Of a stretch of 64,000 bases of DNA, positions 45,505-56,169 are shown piece by piece (position 1 is the stretch's first letter; each line of letters starts with the position of its first letter). The position numbers and the translations under genes were made by a program. The notes beneath the pieces were generated by a model. That model did not search any database. It saw only the letters and a list, made by a program, of their open reading frames with translations, and had not been told where the DNA came from. Source of the DNA: Holothuria scabra. Its lineage: Eukaryota; Echinodermata; Holothuroidea; Aspidochirotida; Holothuriidae. The DNA lies in assembly GCA_037179385.1 (NCBI GenBank), contig CM074184.1:17068001-17132000 (forward strand). Reading direction: 5' to 3'.

Positions 45505-45786
45505 AACAAACTCTAGATATCACAATTCTTGATGTCACCGAAGATTCTTTGACTGTGCAGTTTCCGCCCTCAGAGGATATGGTCACTATCACTGAATATA
45601 TCATAACACTGGTGGACCCTACTGGTCAAACACCAGACCAGATTGTAAGAATACCACCTGGTGCAACAATTTACGAAGAAACGTTTGTCAACCTAAATAC
45701 GAATCAGCCATACGATACAATTGTAGAAGTCCTCACCATCGACGGAGAGACTATTGAAGTAGGAAGAGAAACCACCACTACCCTAG
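45505..45786 (+). CDS. Exon 17: fibronectin type III domain inside the EGF array
   Basis: The exon is 282 nt, 94 codons, phase 1-1. Strand A/B is LDITILDVTEDSLTVQF, with the core tryptophan replaced by phenylalanine. The C strand is EYIITLVDPTG and the corner is LNTNQPYDTIV. Its length equals exon 1, and strand C/C' (ITLVDPTGQ) resembles exons 1 and 3. It separates 11 upstream EGFs from 10 downstream. The donor is ctag|gtatgc. Confidence 0.88.
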
Positions 45787-46804
45787 GTATGCTTGGGAGG
45801 GGAAGGGAAGAGCAGTCTTGTAAACAATAATTAAATACATAAAAGATTGCTTAAAGAGATGGGATGAATAAGAAGACAGGGAGAGATTCTTAAAAGGGCA
45901 GATCATCCCTTAAAAGCTATGTTCTAAATGAATATTTACTTTATTTGCTTATAATGGAGAAGTAGGTGGGAAGGAGGAAGGTGGAAGACAGTTTGGTTCC
46001 ACTACAAAAGATATTCTTCAGTTGACTGTAAATATTTTCTTAGACAAAGACTTACTTTGAGCACAAATGGGTTGGGTAATATGATAAAGAGGATGGTCAT
46101 GAGGTAAAGAGAGTGCCAGTGTGGATATTTGTAATTTGAAAAAAATAAGAAGATTCACGAAATTTTGAAGAGTCTGCTCATGTCAAAGTAACTATGTAAA
46201 TATAACGAAAAATTTCGATTCCTTCCTTTATTCGTATTATTTGATTCATCCACTATTGAGAATGGTAAATTGGATGTTGACACTTCATGGTAAATTGGTT
46301 TTTGCATGGAATTATTATTGATAAATTTTGTAATGTATGTTTAGCTTAAATTTATGTTCAACACTCACTAGGATTACAAATTAGCTGAAAAAAACTTTCC
46401 CAAAGCGACAAAGTCAGAAAAAATACATGAAGGCATGATGTTGTTTTCGCACGCTTTTTATGTTTCCTCTTCTGATGATGTCTTTGGAAGCGAATTGATG
46501 AAATAATTGTCTTTCTCCTTTCATATAAGAGGCAAATGTTTAACTAATATTTGCATAAATTTATTCGAAAGGTGGGCGTTACCTTGTTCGGTACAACGAC
46601 CGTCCTGCCGTTGTTCAATCCGAGTGGCCAGATCGATATGAGTAATCAAATTGTTTTCTTTAACTCCATCGCTGTAGATACTAATGCGTGAATATTTTAC
46701 CACGAGGTTAAGGAGATCAAGTTCTGAATGGAAATTTTTTTATTTCATCCTTTTATCAATTCCTACGTGAGATGACTTCCCGGGTTTTTATTTTTTCCTT
46801 TCAG
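45787..46804 (+). other. Intron 17 (1018 bp)
   Basis: AG-rich first part; no element recognised. Confidence 0.5.
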
Positions 46805-46924
46805 ATCCCTGTTTCATAGAACCATGTGGACCTAACGCACTCAGCTGCGTCCCAACACAGACAGATGTCAGAGGATACATTTGTGTGTGTCAAGATGGAT
46901 TTTCTGGACAATTTTGTGAAGAAA
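46805..46924 (+). CDS. Exon 18: EGF-like domain, GC donor
   Basis: The exon is 120 nt, 40 codons, phase 1-1. It starts DPCFIEPC. The C2-C3 loop is seven-residue-type (GPNALSC), and the C3-C4 loop is long (VPTQTDVRGYIC). CQDGFSGQFC closes. The frame is fixed by six cysteines and phase 1, which puts the cut at gaaa|gcaagt: a GC donor with otherwise perfect consensus. The GT at 46929 would give phase 2 and break the next exon. Confidence 0.85.
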
Positions 46925-47351
46925 GCAAGTATTATCATACTCTGAGTTTTAGCGTTTTCTCTGTCAGATGATGAAGCATGAAAGAATGAAAGGCGGCAAC
47001 CGTAAAAAGAAACGGCCTCCAACGATTATTTTATATTTTTAATCAGCTCAAGCAGGTTTTAATATTCCTTCCTTCACTTACACACCAAACTTGGTTGAAT
47101 TTTCCTTGGTTCCTTCACGGAGCTCCGTGGTTCAAAATTTCCTAATCATCCTGACAGAAAAAGTTACAGTTTGCATCTTTGTTGCTTTACACATGCAGTT
47201 TTCGCCTTATCGTTTTACAAGTTGTCTTAGATGTTGATTTCACGAGATTGATCGATTGAGAGACCTTATCCAACATTATTACACATTGTATTGGTTTGTA
47301 ACTACATGTTTTAGAAGGAATTTGAAATGTAATATTATGTTTTGTTCACAG
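46925..47351 (+). other. Intron 18 (427 bp, GC-AG)
   Basis: No element recognised. It begins gcaagt and ends gttcacag. Confidence 0.6.
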
Positions 47352-47468
47352 GGGACAACGTTTGTGAACCAATCAATCCTTGTCTCAATAACGGCCAATG
47401 CATGGAATTATTTGGTAGTTTTCTGTGTAACTGTCCAGATGAGTTCACAGGACAAACTTGTGAACAGG
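47352..47468 (+). CDS. Exon 19: EGF-like domain
   Basis: The exon is 117 nt, 39 codons, phase 1-1. It reads xDNVCEPINPC, CLNNGQC, MELFGSFLCNC and FTGQTC. Six cysteines. The first codon is completed by the final a of exon 18 (AGG, arginine). The donor is cagg|gtgcgt, a weaker GT site. Confidence 0.87.
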
Positions 47469-49437
47469 GTGCGTAACAAATTACTTAAGGTTTAAAGACG
47501 GCCGTAAGTGTTCACTATTTTCGAATGCCTGACACTTCTTAATTTTAATCTAAGCAAATCATTTAGTACCCACAAAAGGAATGAAAATAAGCTGTATAAT
47601 TGCCGTAAAGGTATTTCCTTCCTTTATTCGAGGCAACGCTACAATGGCATTCCAGGAGCGCCCTCTTTTTCAAGGCAACTGCCCGTTAGACAAGTAGCAA
47701 TGCAGAAAAGTTCTTTGAAAGTTCAGCCGGTGCATACTTCCAATAGTTTAAGGGCAGATGCAATCAGACTGAAAAAGACTGGTTAACTGTAACAAAATTC
47801 ATTTATCCTCTGCCTTAAAACGGTATGACATGCCATGGATCTGGATATCCCTGGACATACAAGTATGCTGTAAAGGCGAGAATCTATTTTTAAATAAAGT
47901 GACTCAATAAATTGGCTCTACCTTTTTTATTGGAAGAGTCCATTATTTCAAATCATCGTTTTAGCTCCTTGTAAGTGTTAAAACAAGATACTCAGTAATA
48001 CTGTTATAAGCACCCTTGAATATAAAATTATTTAAGATCAATTTTGTTAAAGAAAAGTGCATATGAGAAATTAATTGAGCTGAAAGTGTGTGCAAATAGG
48101 CACTTAAATATATAAATTTAGCTTCTTGCGAGCTAATTAGAGACAATCTGAGATATTTTTCCAACGAAGCTTTCAACAAGTACATGCTAGATTTAACGAA
48201 GAATAGAAAAAGCGAGGACACGTTGTGCTTTGCCAAAAAAATTCTCTCAGGGGGCGCGTCTGTGTTGTTGTGGGATTGTTATGTCAATGTTAACCTAGTG
48301 ATATATCTGTCATCAACGAGCAAGATGGCTTTGCAAACTATTTTTTGTGTAACTGACAAAGCCGTTTGAACTTCCGAAGTGCAAAAACGACTTAGAACTT
48401 TGCCGGGAAAGGATGCTACATTACAGTCTCCTCTAAAATTTCAAAAGCTGGTCCTGCTAGCGAGAGTGCACGCCTGCCCATAAAATGGAATTTAAAAGGA
48501 ATGATAACCTAAGTATGTTACCTAGTGTTGGCATATATCACGGTTAAAGCAGGTGGAAATACATCAAACCATAAACGGAAGAAAGAATATCACAATGAAT
48601 TTAGACAAGAAAGAGGAAACAAATGGACAAATGCTGGAAGAACATGTAGCCTACTTGGTAAGTAATCTAGTCCTGCAAAATAACGGAAACGTGATCATAA
48701 TAATAAGTAATCTAGTCCTGCAAAATAACGGAAACGTGATCATAATAAAACAATTGCTGATTCTCAGCCGTTTCAGTATACCTAGCTCAGGAATCAGGAT
48801 AACAGTATCAATCCTTTGGACGCTGTAAAGTTTGTAGAAGGGAAGGACGCTGGTCGATTTACAATACAAAGATCACAGCAAAAATCGTTGCCTAAGAGCA
48901 CTAGTAAGTTACTGTTCAGCAAAGGATGTCTTACCTAATTCGGATGCCACCTCGTTCTCTCCTCGTTAATGCACGAATCTCTAAAAGTGTAGCACTTGCA
49001 TCGAACTTGATTAACGAAAGCAGTGGACAATGAATAACTAAAGGAAGGATAAGTTAACTTTTCTACTTGCGAGCGGACAAAAGGAATATCTCACACAAAC
49101 ACTTCTGGATTAACAAAAAGCTCTAAAACTATTACGACTAATACATTATGTGTACGTGAGAGGTTGCAAATATTCCAACAGGCTCCACACTACCAATTCC
49201 AACACTTCGCTTTTTTATTTTCCTACCCTTTAGTGTGGGAAAAAATATTATTCGTTGTCATAAAATATTTAAATGGGCAAAATTTGACAAAACGATTGAT
49301 CTTTCTCGTGACTGTGTTGTCCACTTTAATCTTTTTGCTTACAAAAAACAAAACTGGGTTTTGGAACAAGGTTCTTTCTTCATTGCTGGTGGTCATTCGG
49401 ATCTACGTTGCCTCTGATTTTGTATTGTTTTTCTCAG
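47469..49437 (+). other. Intron 19 (about 2 kb)
   Basis: No element except the 45-bp tandem duplication at 48661. Confidence 0.5.
48661..48749 (+). repeat. Tandem duplication, 45-bp unit x2
   Basis: AGTAATCTAGTCCTGCAAAA and the following 25 bp occur twice back to back with no mismatch (units begin at 48661 and 48706), so the duplication is very recent or maintained. Confidence 0.9.
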
Positions 49438-49557
49438 ATGTGAACGAATGCGAGATGAACCTGCAACTCTGTCAAAATGGTGGTACATGCCTCAATTCCT
49501 TCGGGGGTTATAGATGTGTGTGTCTTGATGGGTTTTCAGGAACAAACTGTGAGACAA
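49438..49557 (+). CDS. Exon 20: EGF-like domain, calcium-binding type
   Basis: The exon is 120 nt, 40 codons, phase 1-1. It starts DVNECEMNLQLC, a C1-C2 loop two residues longer than in neighbours. CQNGGTC fits the O-fucose consensus; CLNSFGGYRC and FSGTNC follow. Six cysteines. The donor is acaa|gtaagt. Confidence 0.9.
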
Positions 49558-49937
49558 GTAAGTTTTAGAACGAGGCAAAATGGTACCCACATACAGCTAA
49601 ACTATTGAGATTCCAGGATCATGGCATAGTTAAAACTATTACCATATGTGCATCATTCCAACAACATATCAAAGTACTAACAGATGTACTAGTTATGTTG
49701 GTATTTATATGTTCAATTGATCGACTTTGAATCTTTGTGCTGGCTGGCTGATGGTAGATAATATAGAACTTACCGTATATGGTAAACTTTATCTCACCCA
49801 GATAAGTTAGTATTTAACGAAAAAATGAAAATGTCATCCTTTCGACTATTAAAAGAGTAAATAGTGGACCTAGTGTAAAAAAAGTTAAGCATACTTGATA
49901 TTCTTCAGATTATCATCGAATATTACTGAATTTTCAG
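49558..49937 (+). other. Intron 20 (380 bp)
   Basis: Shortest intron of the gene in this window. Nothing recognised. Confidence 0.65.
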
Positions 49938-50054
49938 ATGATGACAGGTGTGTCCCTATTAACCCTTGTATGAATGGAGGCAATTGCATGAATCAGCCTG
50001 CTGGATTCATCTGTCAGTGTCCAGCAGGGTATGCTGGAGACTTGTGTGGTACAA
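49938..50054 (+). CDS. Exon 21: EGF-like domain
   Basis: The exon is 117 nt, 39 codons, phase 1-1. It starts DDDRCVPINPC, with CMNGGNC, MNQPAGFICQC and YAGDLC. Six cysteines. The methionine-rich C2-C4 region is unusual among these modules. The donor is acaa|gtaagt. Confidence 0.9.
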
Positions 50055-50698
50055 GTAAGTGGTCCAAAGAATATAATCTTGTTTGCTTTAATTTTATTAT
50101 GTATGTATTATGTAGCAATGTTCAATTGTAGTAGGTGAGAAGTTAATAATAATATCCCTTTTTGATTGTTATTACGATAAGAGTATTTTTTCAGTGGTCA
50201 TGTTGTAATCACTTATAACTACCCTGTTTTAAAGATTAGGAGAGATGACGACTGATATTTTCCTCTATAATTTTCTTTTTTTAAAATTCAAACATAACAT
50301 ACAGGTTTTAGCTATTTCAATGGACAGGTGGTATCCTTAACTTGTAACTGTTTGTTAGAAATGATATCATTACACTAACCACAAGGCTGAATGGACTGTG
50401 AAGATTTATAATAAAAAGCAGGACCTAGGTGATATTTTATGCAAAAAAGGAAAAAGTAATACATTTTATGGCAATTAATATAACAGAAGATTTTTTAATG
50501 AGGGTATGCTGTTATGGGAGTCCTTCAATGTGCCTATGCAAAAATATTATAATTAAAACATTCCACCGATAACTTCTAGGTGCAACTGCACGAGCGACAA
50601 AATGATTATCTCTAGTATTCCTAATTAAAAACTGTATAGTCACTCAATTACTTCTAGCAGACACACCCATCCTTCGTGTGTCATTTTGCGTTTTTTAG
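50055..50698 (+). other. Intron 21 (644 bp)
   Basis: AT-rich; no element recognised. Confidence 0.55.
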
Positions 50699-50812
50699 AT
50701 ATTAACGAATGTGCTAACGATCCTTGTGTCAATGGAGGGACATGTGTTGACGGAATCAATATGTATACTTGTAACTGTGTCAATGGATTCGGAGGAACCA
50801 ACTGTGAACAAA
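50699..50812 (+). CDS. Exon 22: EGF-like domain, calcium-binding type
   Basis: The exon is 114 nt, 38 codons, phase 1-1. [17 protein letters not shown] (O-fucose type) and [10 protein letters not shown] make a full calcium-binding EGF. FGGTNC closes. Six cysteines. The acceptor is gttttttag and the donor is caaa|gtgagt. Confidence 0.9.
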
Positions 50813-50980
50813 GTGAGTTACTAAATATTTCCATTTGACTTATCAAGATAGGAAATGCTGGTCGAATGCATTTTTACCTGTACCTGTGTGTCACGCAACA
50901 ATCATATCATAGCAATAACAATGCCTCTAATTAACATGTGTTACAGGTGTTTCAACACATATCAGTTTTATTACACCTCC

Positions 50981-51232
50981 TATAGACGAATATGATCAGC
51001 ACTTGTATTTAGTGACTGTAGGCAGACATTAATGGGGTCCATCAGTCTAACATTGTCTTCGTATATTGTCTGCATGAGTTTCAAACCCTCATATCCAGTG
51101 AAATTTTAGGAATCGAGGTACAATTTAGTGTACAACCATGTATGATACCGGGAAGAAAGGAAATTGAAAGATTAAAGGTGATAGACCCCAGTTATGGCTG
51201 ACTGAAATCAGACCACACCCTATTCGTCTATA
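50981..51232 (-). mobile_element. TIR element, TATAGACGAAT family, copy 2 (inverted)
   Basis: The ends TATAGACGAATA and TATTCGTCTATA are a perfect 12-bp TIR. The reverse complement aligns with 43151-43412 at an estimated three of four bases. Both ends border on TATA, which may be part of the target. No coding capacity. It lies in intron 22, in the opposite orientation to copy 1. Confidence 0.8.
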
Positions 51233-51494
51233 TGTATAGGGTAAATAAAAAGTTTTTAATCATACTTTATTAATGATTAATGAAAATTTTAAATCTGAAC
51301 CGTTAGTTAATTGTTTGACTGCACAAATGAAATGTGCGTTTAGTCACTTTTTAACTTATGTGGTAGCTTTCGTAATCGTACTCCAATTTAATATATAAGT
51401 GATGAATATGTTAATTCATTTTTTCAACATTTATGAACGTGCTTTTTTACGTTTTATGTGGTGAACTGATTTAACATTTGTTTTTTAATTTCAG

Positions 51495-51608
51495 GTAATG
51501 ACCCATGCTTGAATTTCGTTTGTCAAAATCAAGGACAATGCATAAATCTCTTGGGGAATGCCGTATGCAGATGTGCAGCTGGATATGAAGGCACTAACTG
51601 CGAACAAA
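51495..51608 (+). CDS. Exon 23: EGF-like domain
   Basis: The exon is 114 nt, 38 codons, phase 1-1. After splicing it starts SNDPCLNFVC, with CQNQGQC, INLLGNAVCRC and YEGTNC. Six cysteines. The exon contains no suitable ATG-led frame and is defined by the acceptor tttcag, the donor caaa|gtatgc and the cysteine pattern. Confidence 0.88.
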
Positions 51609-52102
51609 GTATGCTTATCAATATTTTCACTTCTTAAGATGTAATTCTAATGATTACTGACACTTTAGCATTTCAGTCAAACGTTTCTCTTGCGAACCCA
51701 TTTGATGTCCTCTAATCCACGTCATAATTAAATTCAGAATACTTTCAATTATCGTTGACACTTTTGAAAATGTTCTAGCTGTTTAAAGTATGAACATGGG
51801 TGAAGTGCTTGTTTTTCGTGAAATTAGTGCTTGTTGTCAAGATCCAAACGTTGAACAAAGAGATAGTTTGTCGCAGCTTTTTTAAGCAGTGGACAGTTTG
51901 AAATAACGCGATTAACAGAACACACGTACATTTGACAGCAAAGTACTACCATCATAATGTTTTTTGATTACTAGGTATTATGGTTTGTGCTTTCAAACTT
52001 TTTCCGCTTATATTGTAACATTTATTATGATTTGAGCATCACTTAATTTGCTCTTGCAAAAAGAGAAAATATGTTTTTTTTTCACTTGTTGTTTCTCTGC
52101 AG
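51609..52102 (+). other. Intron 23 (494 bp)
   Basis: Nothing recognised. Confidence 0.55.
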
Positions 52103-52216
52103 ATATCAATGAATGTGCCAGCAACCCATGCTTAAATAATGGACAGTGCCTTGATGGGGTAGCCTCATACACTTGTGAATGCAGTATTGGGTTCTTTGGG
52201 ACGAATTGTGAGAGTG
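52103..52216 (+). CDS. Exon 24: EGF-like domain, calcium-binding type
   Basis: The exon is 114 nt, 38 codons, phase 1-1. [10 protein letters not shown] (O-glucose type), CLNNGQC and [10 protein letters not shown] with FFGTNC make a full calcium-binding EGF. Six cysteines. The acceptor is ctctgcag and the donor is agtg|gtaggt. It is followed by the largest intron, which holds the Gypsy element. Confidence 0.9.
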
Positions 52217-52259
52217 GTAGGTATTTAGATTACTAAGTTTGAAAAGTGTGTTCGTATGT

Positions 52260-52440
52260 CCCGTCCAGTACCGAGCCATGCCATACCAAACCCTACCATG
52301 AAATACCGTACCTTACCACACTTTACCATACTAAACAGTACCTTGCCACACCATACCGAACCATAACATACCATACCATACAGTATCATATCATAACCGA
52401 CCACATCGCATCATACCATACCGTGCGATGCCGCACACTC
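52260..52440 (+). repeat. Imperfect (CCATA)n / (CCGTA)n pentanucleotide array
   Basis: Pentamers of CCATA, CCGTA, CCTTA and CCACA follow each other with frequent substitutions for about 180 bp. The array starts about 45 bp after the exon 24 donor. Confidence 0.8.
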
Positions 52441-52789
52441 ATTCATTTCATGAAAGGGTATATGTCTAAATTTGTCTAACTTTAGACACCTGTAAAATTT
52501 ATATTCATGCAATCTCGAAAAATTGCTCACCAATATTTCGCCTTGATTCCTTCAAGGGTATCATGAAAATATAGCTCAATGGAATTAGTTCACCACACTT
52601 GCAGGGTTAGTTCAAATTGATGGGGAAGTTCTTCTCAGGGTGGTCAATTCTCAAACATTCACCGTAGGACTCACTCCATTGGCTTAGCTAATGGCTCCAT
52701 CTGATGAAATTATTCTGCTTATATAGCAAACGTCCTGCCTTTGGATTTCTTGTTTATGAACAAGTGGCAATAACTGGCACTGTGACCCA

Positions 52790-52929
52790 AATACAATACA
52801 ATACAATACAATACAATACAATACAATACAATACAATACAATACAATACAATACAATACAATACAATACAATACAATACAATGCAATGCAGTGCAATACA
52901 GTGCAATGCAATACAATACAATACAATAC
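52790..52929 (+). repeat. (AATAC)n pentanucleotide microsatellite, about 28 units
   Basis: An almost perfect AATAC array of 140 bp, with A-to-G variants (CAATG, CAGTG) only in a block near 52881-52910. Long ORFs on both strands here (reading YCIVL on the minus strand) are artefacts of the pentamer period. Confidence 0.95.
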
Positions 52930-53069
52930 TGTCATCCTGCCAAAACTTTCTTATAATCCGTCAGAGCCTTGTGTAATACAAGCTAATACAGAGCCGTAGA
53001 GTTCCACGTACCCCTTTTGAAAGTCACTTTATGTTTTCGACAATGCAATATTTTCATCGATTAACTGTT

Positions 53070-53239
53070 TGTTACACCCAACTTTTAGTTGGGTTGCCAG
53101 GACGCCTGAAAATGAGGAGAGAGTGAATGACTGTCTTTTGGCTACAGTAGACGGTGTCAGGAATAATTCTGTCACCACGCCCTCTAGTACCGTGGCCAAA
53201 TTTTGAATAGGGGGGAGGGCTAAATTCCATTCCGTTACA
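53070..53239 (-). repeat. Gypsy element 3' LTR
   Basis: 170 bp, + strand ends TGTTACACCC...TTCCGTTACA. The first bases hold a hairpin, CCCAACT-TTT-AGTTGGG (53077-53093), with a perfect 7-bp stem. This lies at the 3' end of the LTR in element orientation. Confidence 0.92.
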
Positions 53240-53247
53240 CTCTCCCC
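53240..53247 (-). other. Gypsy polypurine tract
   Basis: The minus strand reads GGGGAGAG immediately upstream of the 3' LTR, the expected position and composition for the plus-strand primer. Confidence 0.7.
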
Positions 53248-53861
53248 GGCTTTGAAGAATGTCATCCCGACATTGAAGACTTACCACAATGATAACACCA
53301 GCTGTAAAATGTAAACTAGAAAAATTATGGTTAAAGATATTTACAAAACATGAGTGCAAAATGAAGTGTCTGTGCTTTCTTTGGTAAAAACACAGAAATC
53401 AATGCATGGCAACTTTGTCACAAGAAATGAACACAGCTACATCCACTATAAGTGACTTCCTGAGGCCCTAGCCCCGAATTGACATGACATCCACTCCTAT
53501 GAGCCTGAGTGAATAATAAATTTTTGGAAGCATGAACGGAAGTTTTTCTGCTCTTGTTTGGTAATGATCACTCCCAATAAGCGAAACTTCACAAGATCAA
53601 TAATCTGTCAAATAAATGTATAGGCAAATCAAGTACCATTTTGAAGATTTCCACAAGACATCCATTAACAGCACTTTTTCTAACAACACCAATTACTTTT
53701 AGCTATGGAAAGGTTGGTACCCTCAATTATATATGTCAGTACTAATATGGGTATTGATTGCCACCAATATTTTTTCCTTTTTTTTCAACAAATAACTTGA
53801 TGCATATGCACTGAATGAACTTGGAACATTAACTCTAAACTATGTGCAATTTTGCACTATG
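53248..53861 (-). other. Gypsy 3' untranslated region
   Basis: About 610 bp between the end of pol and the polypurine tract, without a long ORF or env-like reading frame. Confidence 0.6.
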
Positions 53862-56042
53862 TCATAATGACTGGAAGTGAATACTGAAAAGCCTCACAGT
53901 TATGAACATTAGCACCCAGTGGGTGGTACCCAGGGTTGTTGAACAACTGCCCATAGGGAGGGGACCACTCATTTTGCCAAGGGCCCATTCCAAATTGATG
54001 GGTAGGGAAGATAGCATTGGCCTGTGGTGCACCCAAGTATATGACGGTACCCCTGGAAAATTATAGGTGAGAGTTCTTGGAGGCTCCCTTGTCCTCACTG
54101 GTCTCTGTGGTCGTACGTCATTCTCGTCACTAGTTCCTGCAACAGTAGCAGGTTCATCATTTTGGACAGCAATGCTTTCGGTGGTACCATGAGTATCTGT
54201 AGATTGGTCACTGTATGTATATTTCTTGGAATTCTGTGGCATTTCAGTGACTGCTTCATTGTCCTCAATAAAGTCATCATTACTGACACTGCTTTCATCA
54301 ATGATGTCCTCACTGGTGTCATTCACGACTGGAAGCTTGTTTCCTCTTGTGGCATTCGGGTGGTACAAGGCAACATATTCATCCTCATCACTGGATTCAC
54401 CCTCACAGTCAGTTGTCTGCCGCTGTTTGGTTACATTGTCCTTACAGACTGCTCTCTTGGGCTTTGCCCTTGCAGGTGGCCCCTCGAGGGGCAAAGAATT
54501 ACATGGTCGCAATAGATTTCTGTGGAGGGTCCGTTTCCTTCCATGACCATTTTCAGGTTTCAACTCATAGACTGGAACACCAGGAGACAATTGTGTAATG
54601 ACAATAAAGATCTGTTCTTCCCAATAGGGCTTTAGTTTTGCAGGGCCCTCATGGGGAGTCATGTTACGCACCAATACTTGGTCACCAGGTAACAAATTGG
54701 TACTGACTCTCCCCTTGTCATACTGTCTTTTGCCTTTTTGAGATGCTTTTCGAGCATTTTTAGAGGCCAATTTGTATGCTTCCTGCATTTTTCTCCTCCA
54801 ATTTCCAGCAAATGTTGTGTGGTCCTCATCTCCATCAGTGCTATTACCTTTGATGTCAAACAGAAGGTCAATAGGGAGTTTTGGAGATCGACCAAACATT
54901 AGAAAATATGGTGTGTACCCAGTGGCTTCACATTTTGTACAATTATAAGCATGCGCACATTTCTGGAGGGAGTCTGTCCAATTCTTTCTATTTTCCTCTG
55001 GTTGGGCTCTCATCATATTCAGCAGGGTTCTGTTCATACGTTCTACCTGGCCATTCCCCTGTGGGTGGTAAGGTGTTGTTCGGGAATGTTTGATACCTGC
55101 ATATTCTTCCAGTTTTGAAAACAACTTGTTTTCAAACTCACGACCCTGGTGGAGGTGCAGCTTTTTAGGAAAACCAAATTTCATGAAAATGTCATTGAAA
55201 AGCTTATCAGCTGCTGTGGTGGCTGACTTGTTCCTGGTGGGGTAGGCTTGGCAAAACCGTGTATAGTGGTCCATAACAACTAAGATGTATTCGTACCCCT
55301 TACATTTCTCCAAGTGTAGGAAGTCAATTGAGACAACTTCAAATGGATCGGTAGTTTGAATAGGTACCATTGGTGCAACATGGTGTCTCGCAGGTTTCTT
55401 CCTCTTAAGACATTCACACTCTGTGGTGACATACTGTTCAACCTGTTTTGCCATGTAGGGCCAATAGAAACGTTGACGCACCAAGTCAAGAGTTCTCGTA
55501 GCTCCAACATGACCCAAATCATTATGTAAGGCTTCCAAAACAAGCTTCCTATACTTTGTGGGGAGGATAAGTTGTCTCATATTTGTGGTATGCCTTTGCA
55601 GCAATCCTCTTTCATCTATTTCAAGTTCTCCCCACTTATGAAGCAGTAATCGTACCTCTCTAGGTGCTTCTTGAATCTCAGCCAAATTCGGTCTTTGTTC
55701 CTTTTGTTTGTATCTCAGCACTTGACCAATAATATCATCATTTTCCTGGGCTTTTCTGAGAGTGTCAGTGTCTATGGTGCCCAGAGTTGGCTGTGTTCCA
55801 GTAGCCAAAACTTCACAAACTTCAATGTTGCATGGTAGGGCATTAGCACAGGAAATACCACCCTTAGTTATCTCTTTAAGGTATTCATGTGCAGCAGAAA
55901 GGAGTCCATCTGGAATTTCTGTTGAACAGTCTTCCATGAAATTCTCCATTTCTCTGGTATTTAAGGGTACACGGGACAAAATATCTGCATCTGTGTTACT
56001 TTTCCCTGGTCGGTATTTTATGCTAAACCGGAAACTTGCCAT
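53862..56042 (-). pseudogene. Gypsy pol fragment: RNase H end, integrase, GPY/F module and tail
   Basis: 726 codons as read. It opens in the last part of RNase H (KYRPGKSNTDADILSR). The zinc-binding region has H..H (HNDLGHVG) and a CEC pair rather than the usual CxxC. The catalytic core has the first aspartate in VVSIDFLHL and the glutamate in GQVERMNRTL, but the second aspartate position reads histidine (HLHQGREF, codon 55149-55151). A GPY/F-type module (GPAKLKPYWEEQIF) follows, then an acidic, low-complexity tail of about 200 residues. The frame continues upstream of the first methionine to about 56150, where it is shifted relative to the RT frame. Confidence 0.88.
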
Positions 56043-56169
56043 TTCTGAAACCCATCGCTGGCCAGTAGCATTCAGACGTGCAGTGCTGAAGATGTAGGTA
56101 AGTGGTGGGTTGTTATCTGTGTAGACTTCAAAGTTGACTGCATACTGTAGGTAGTCACGGAAACGTCAC

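Noticed and set aside
46925..46930. GT donor at 46929 for exon 18
   Set aside because: It would end the exon in phase 2, incompatible with the phase 1 acceptor of exon 19.
52260..52929. CRISPR-like array
   Set aside because: Plain pentanucleotide repeats without spacers, in an animal intron.
52684..52976. ORFs of 65-90 codons with repeating YCIVL or IQYNT
   Set aside because: Products of the AATAC pentamer, whose period keeps several frames open.
54095..54598. Several ORFs on both strands within the Gypsy region
   Set aside because: Shadows of the pol reading frame; the minus-strand pol frame explains the sequence.
53862..54600. Possible env gene at the pol C-terminus
   Set aside because: The acidic tail follows the integrase GPY/F module in the same frame. 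No signal peptide or membrane-fusion-like segment is seen.
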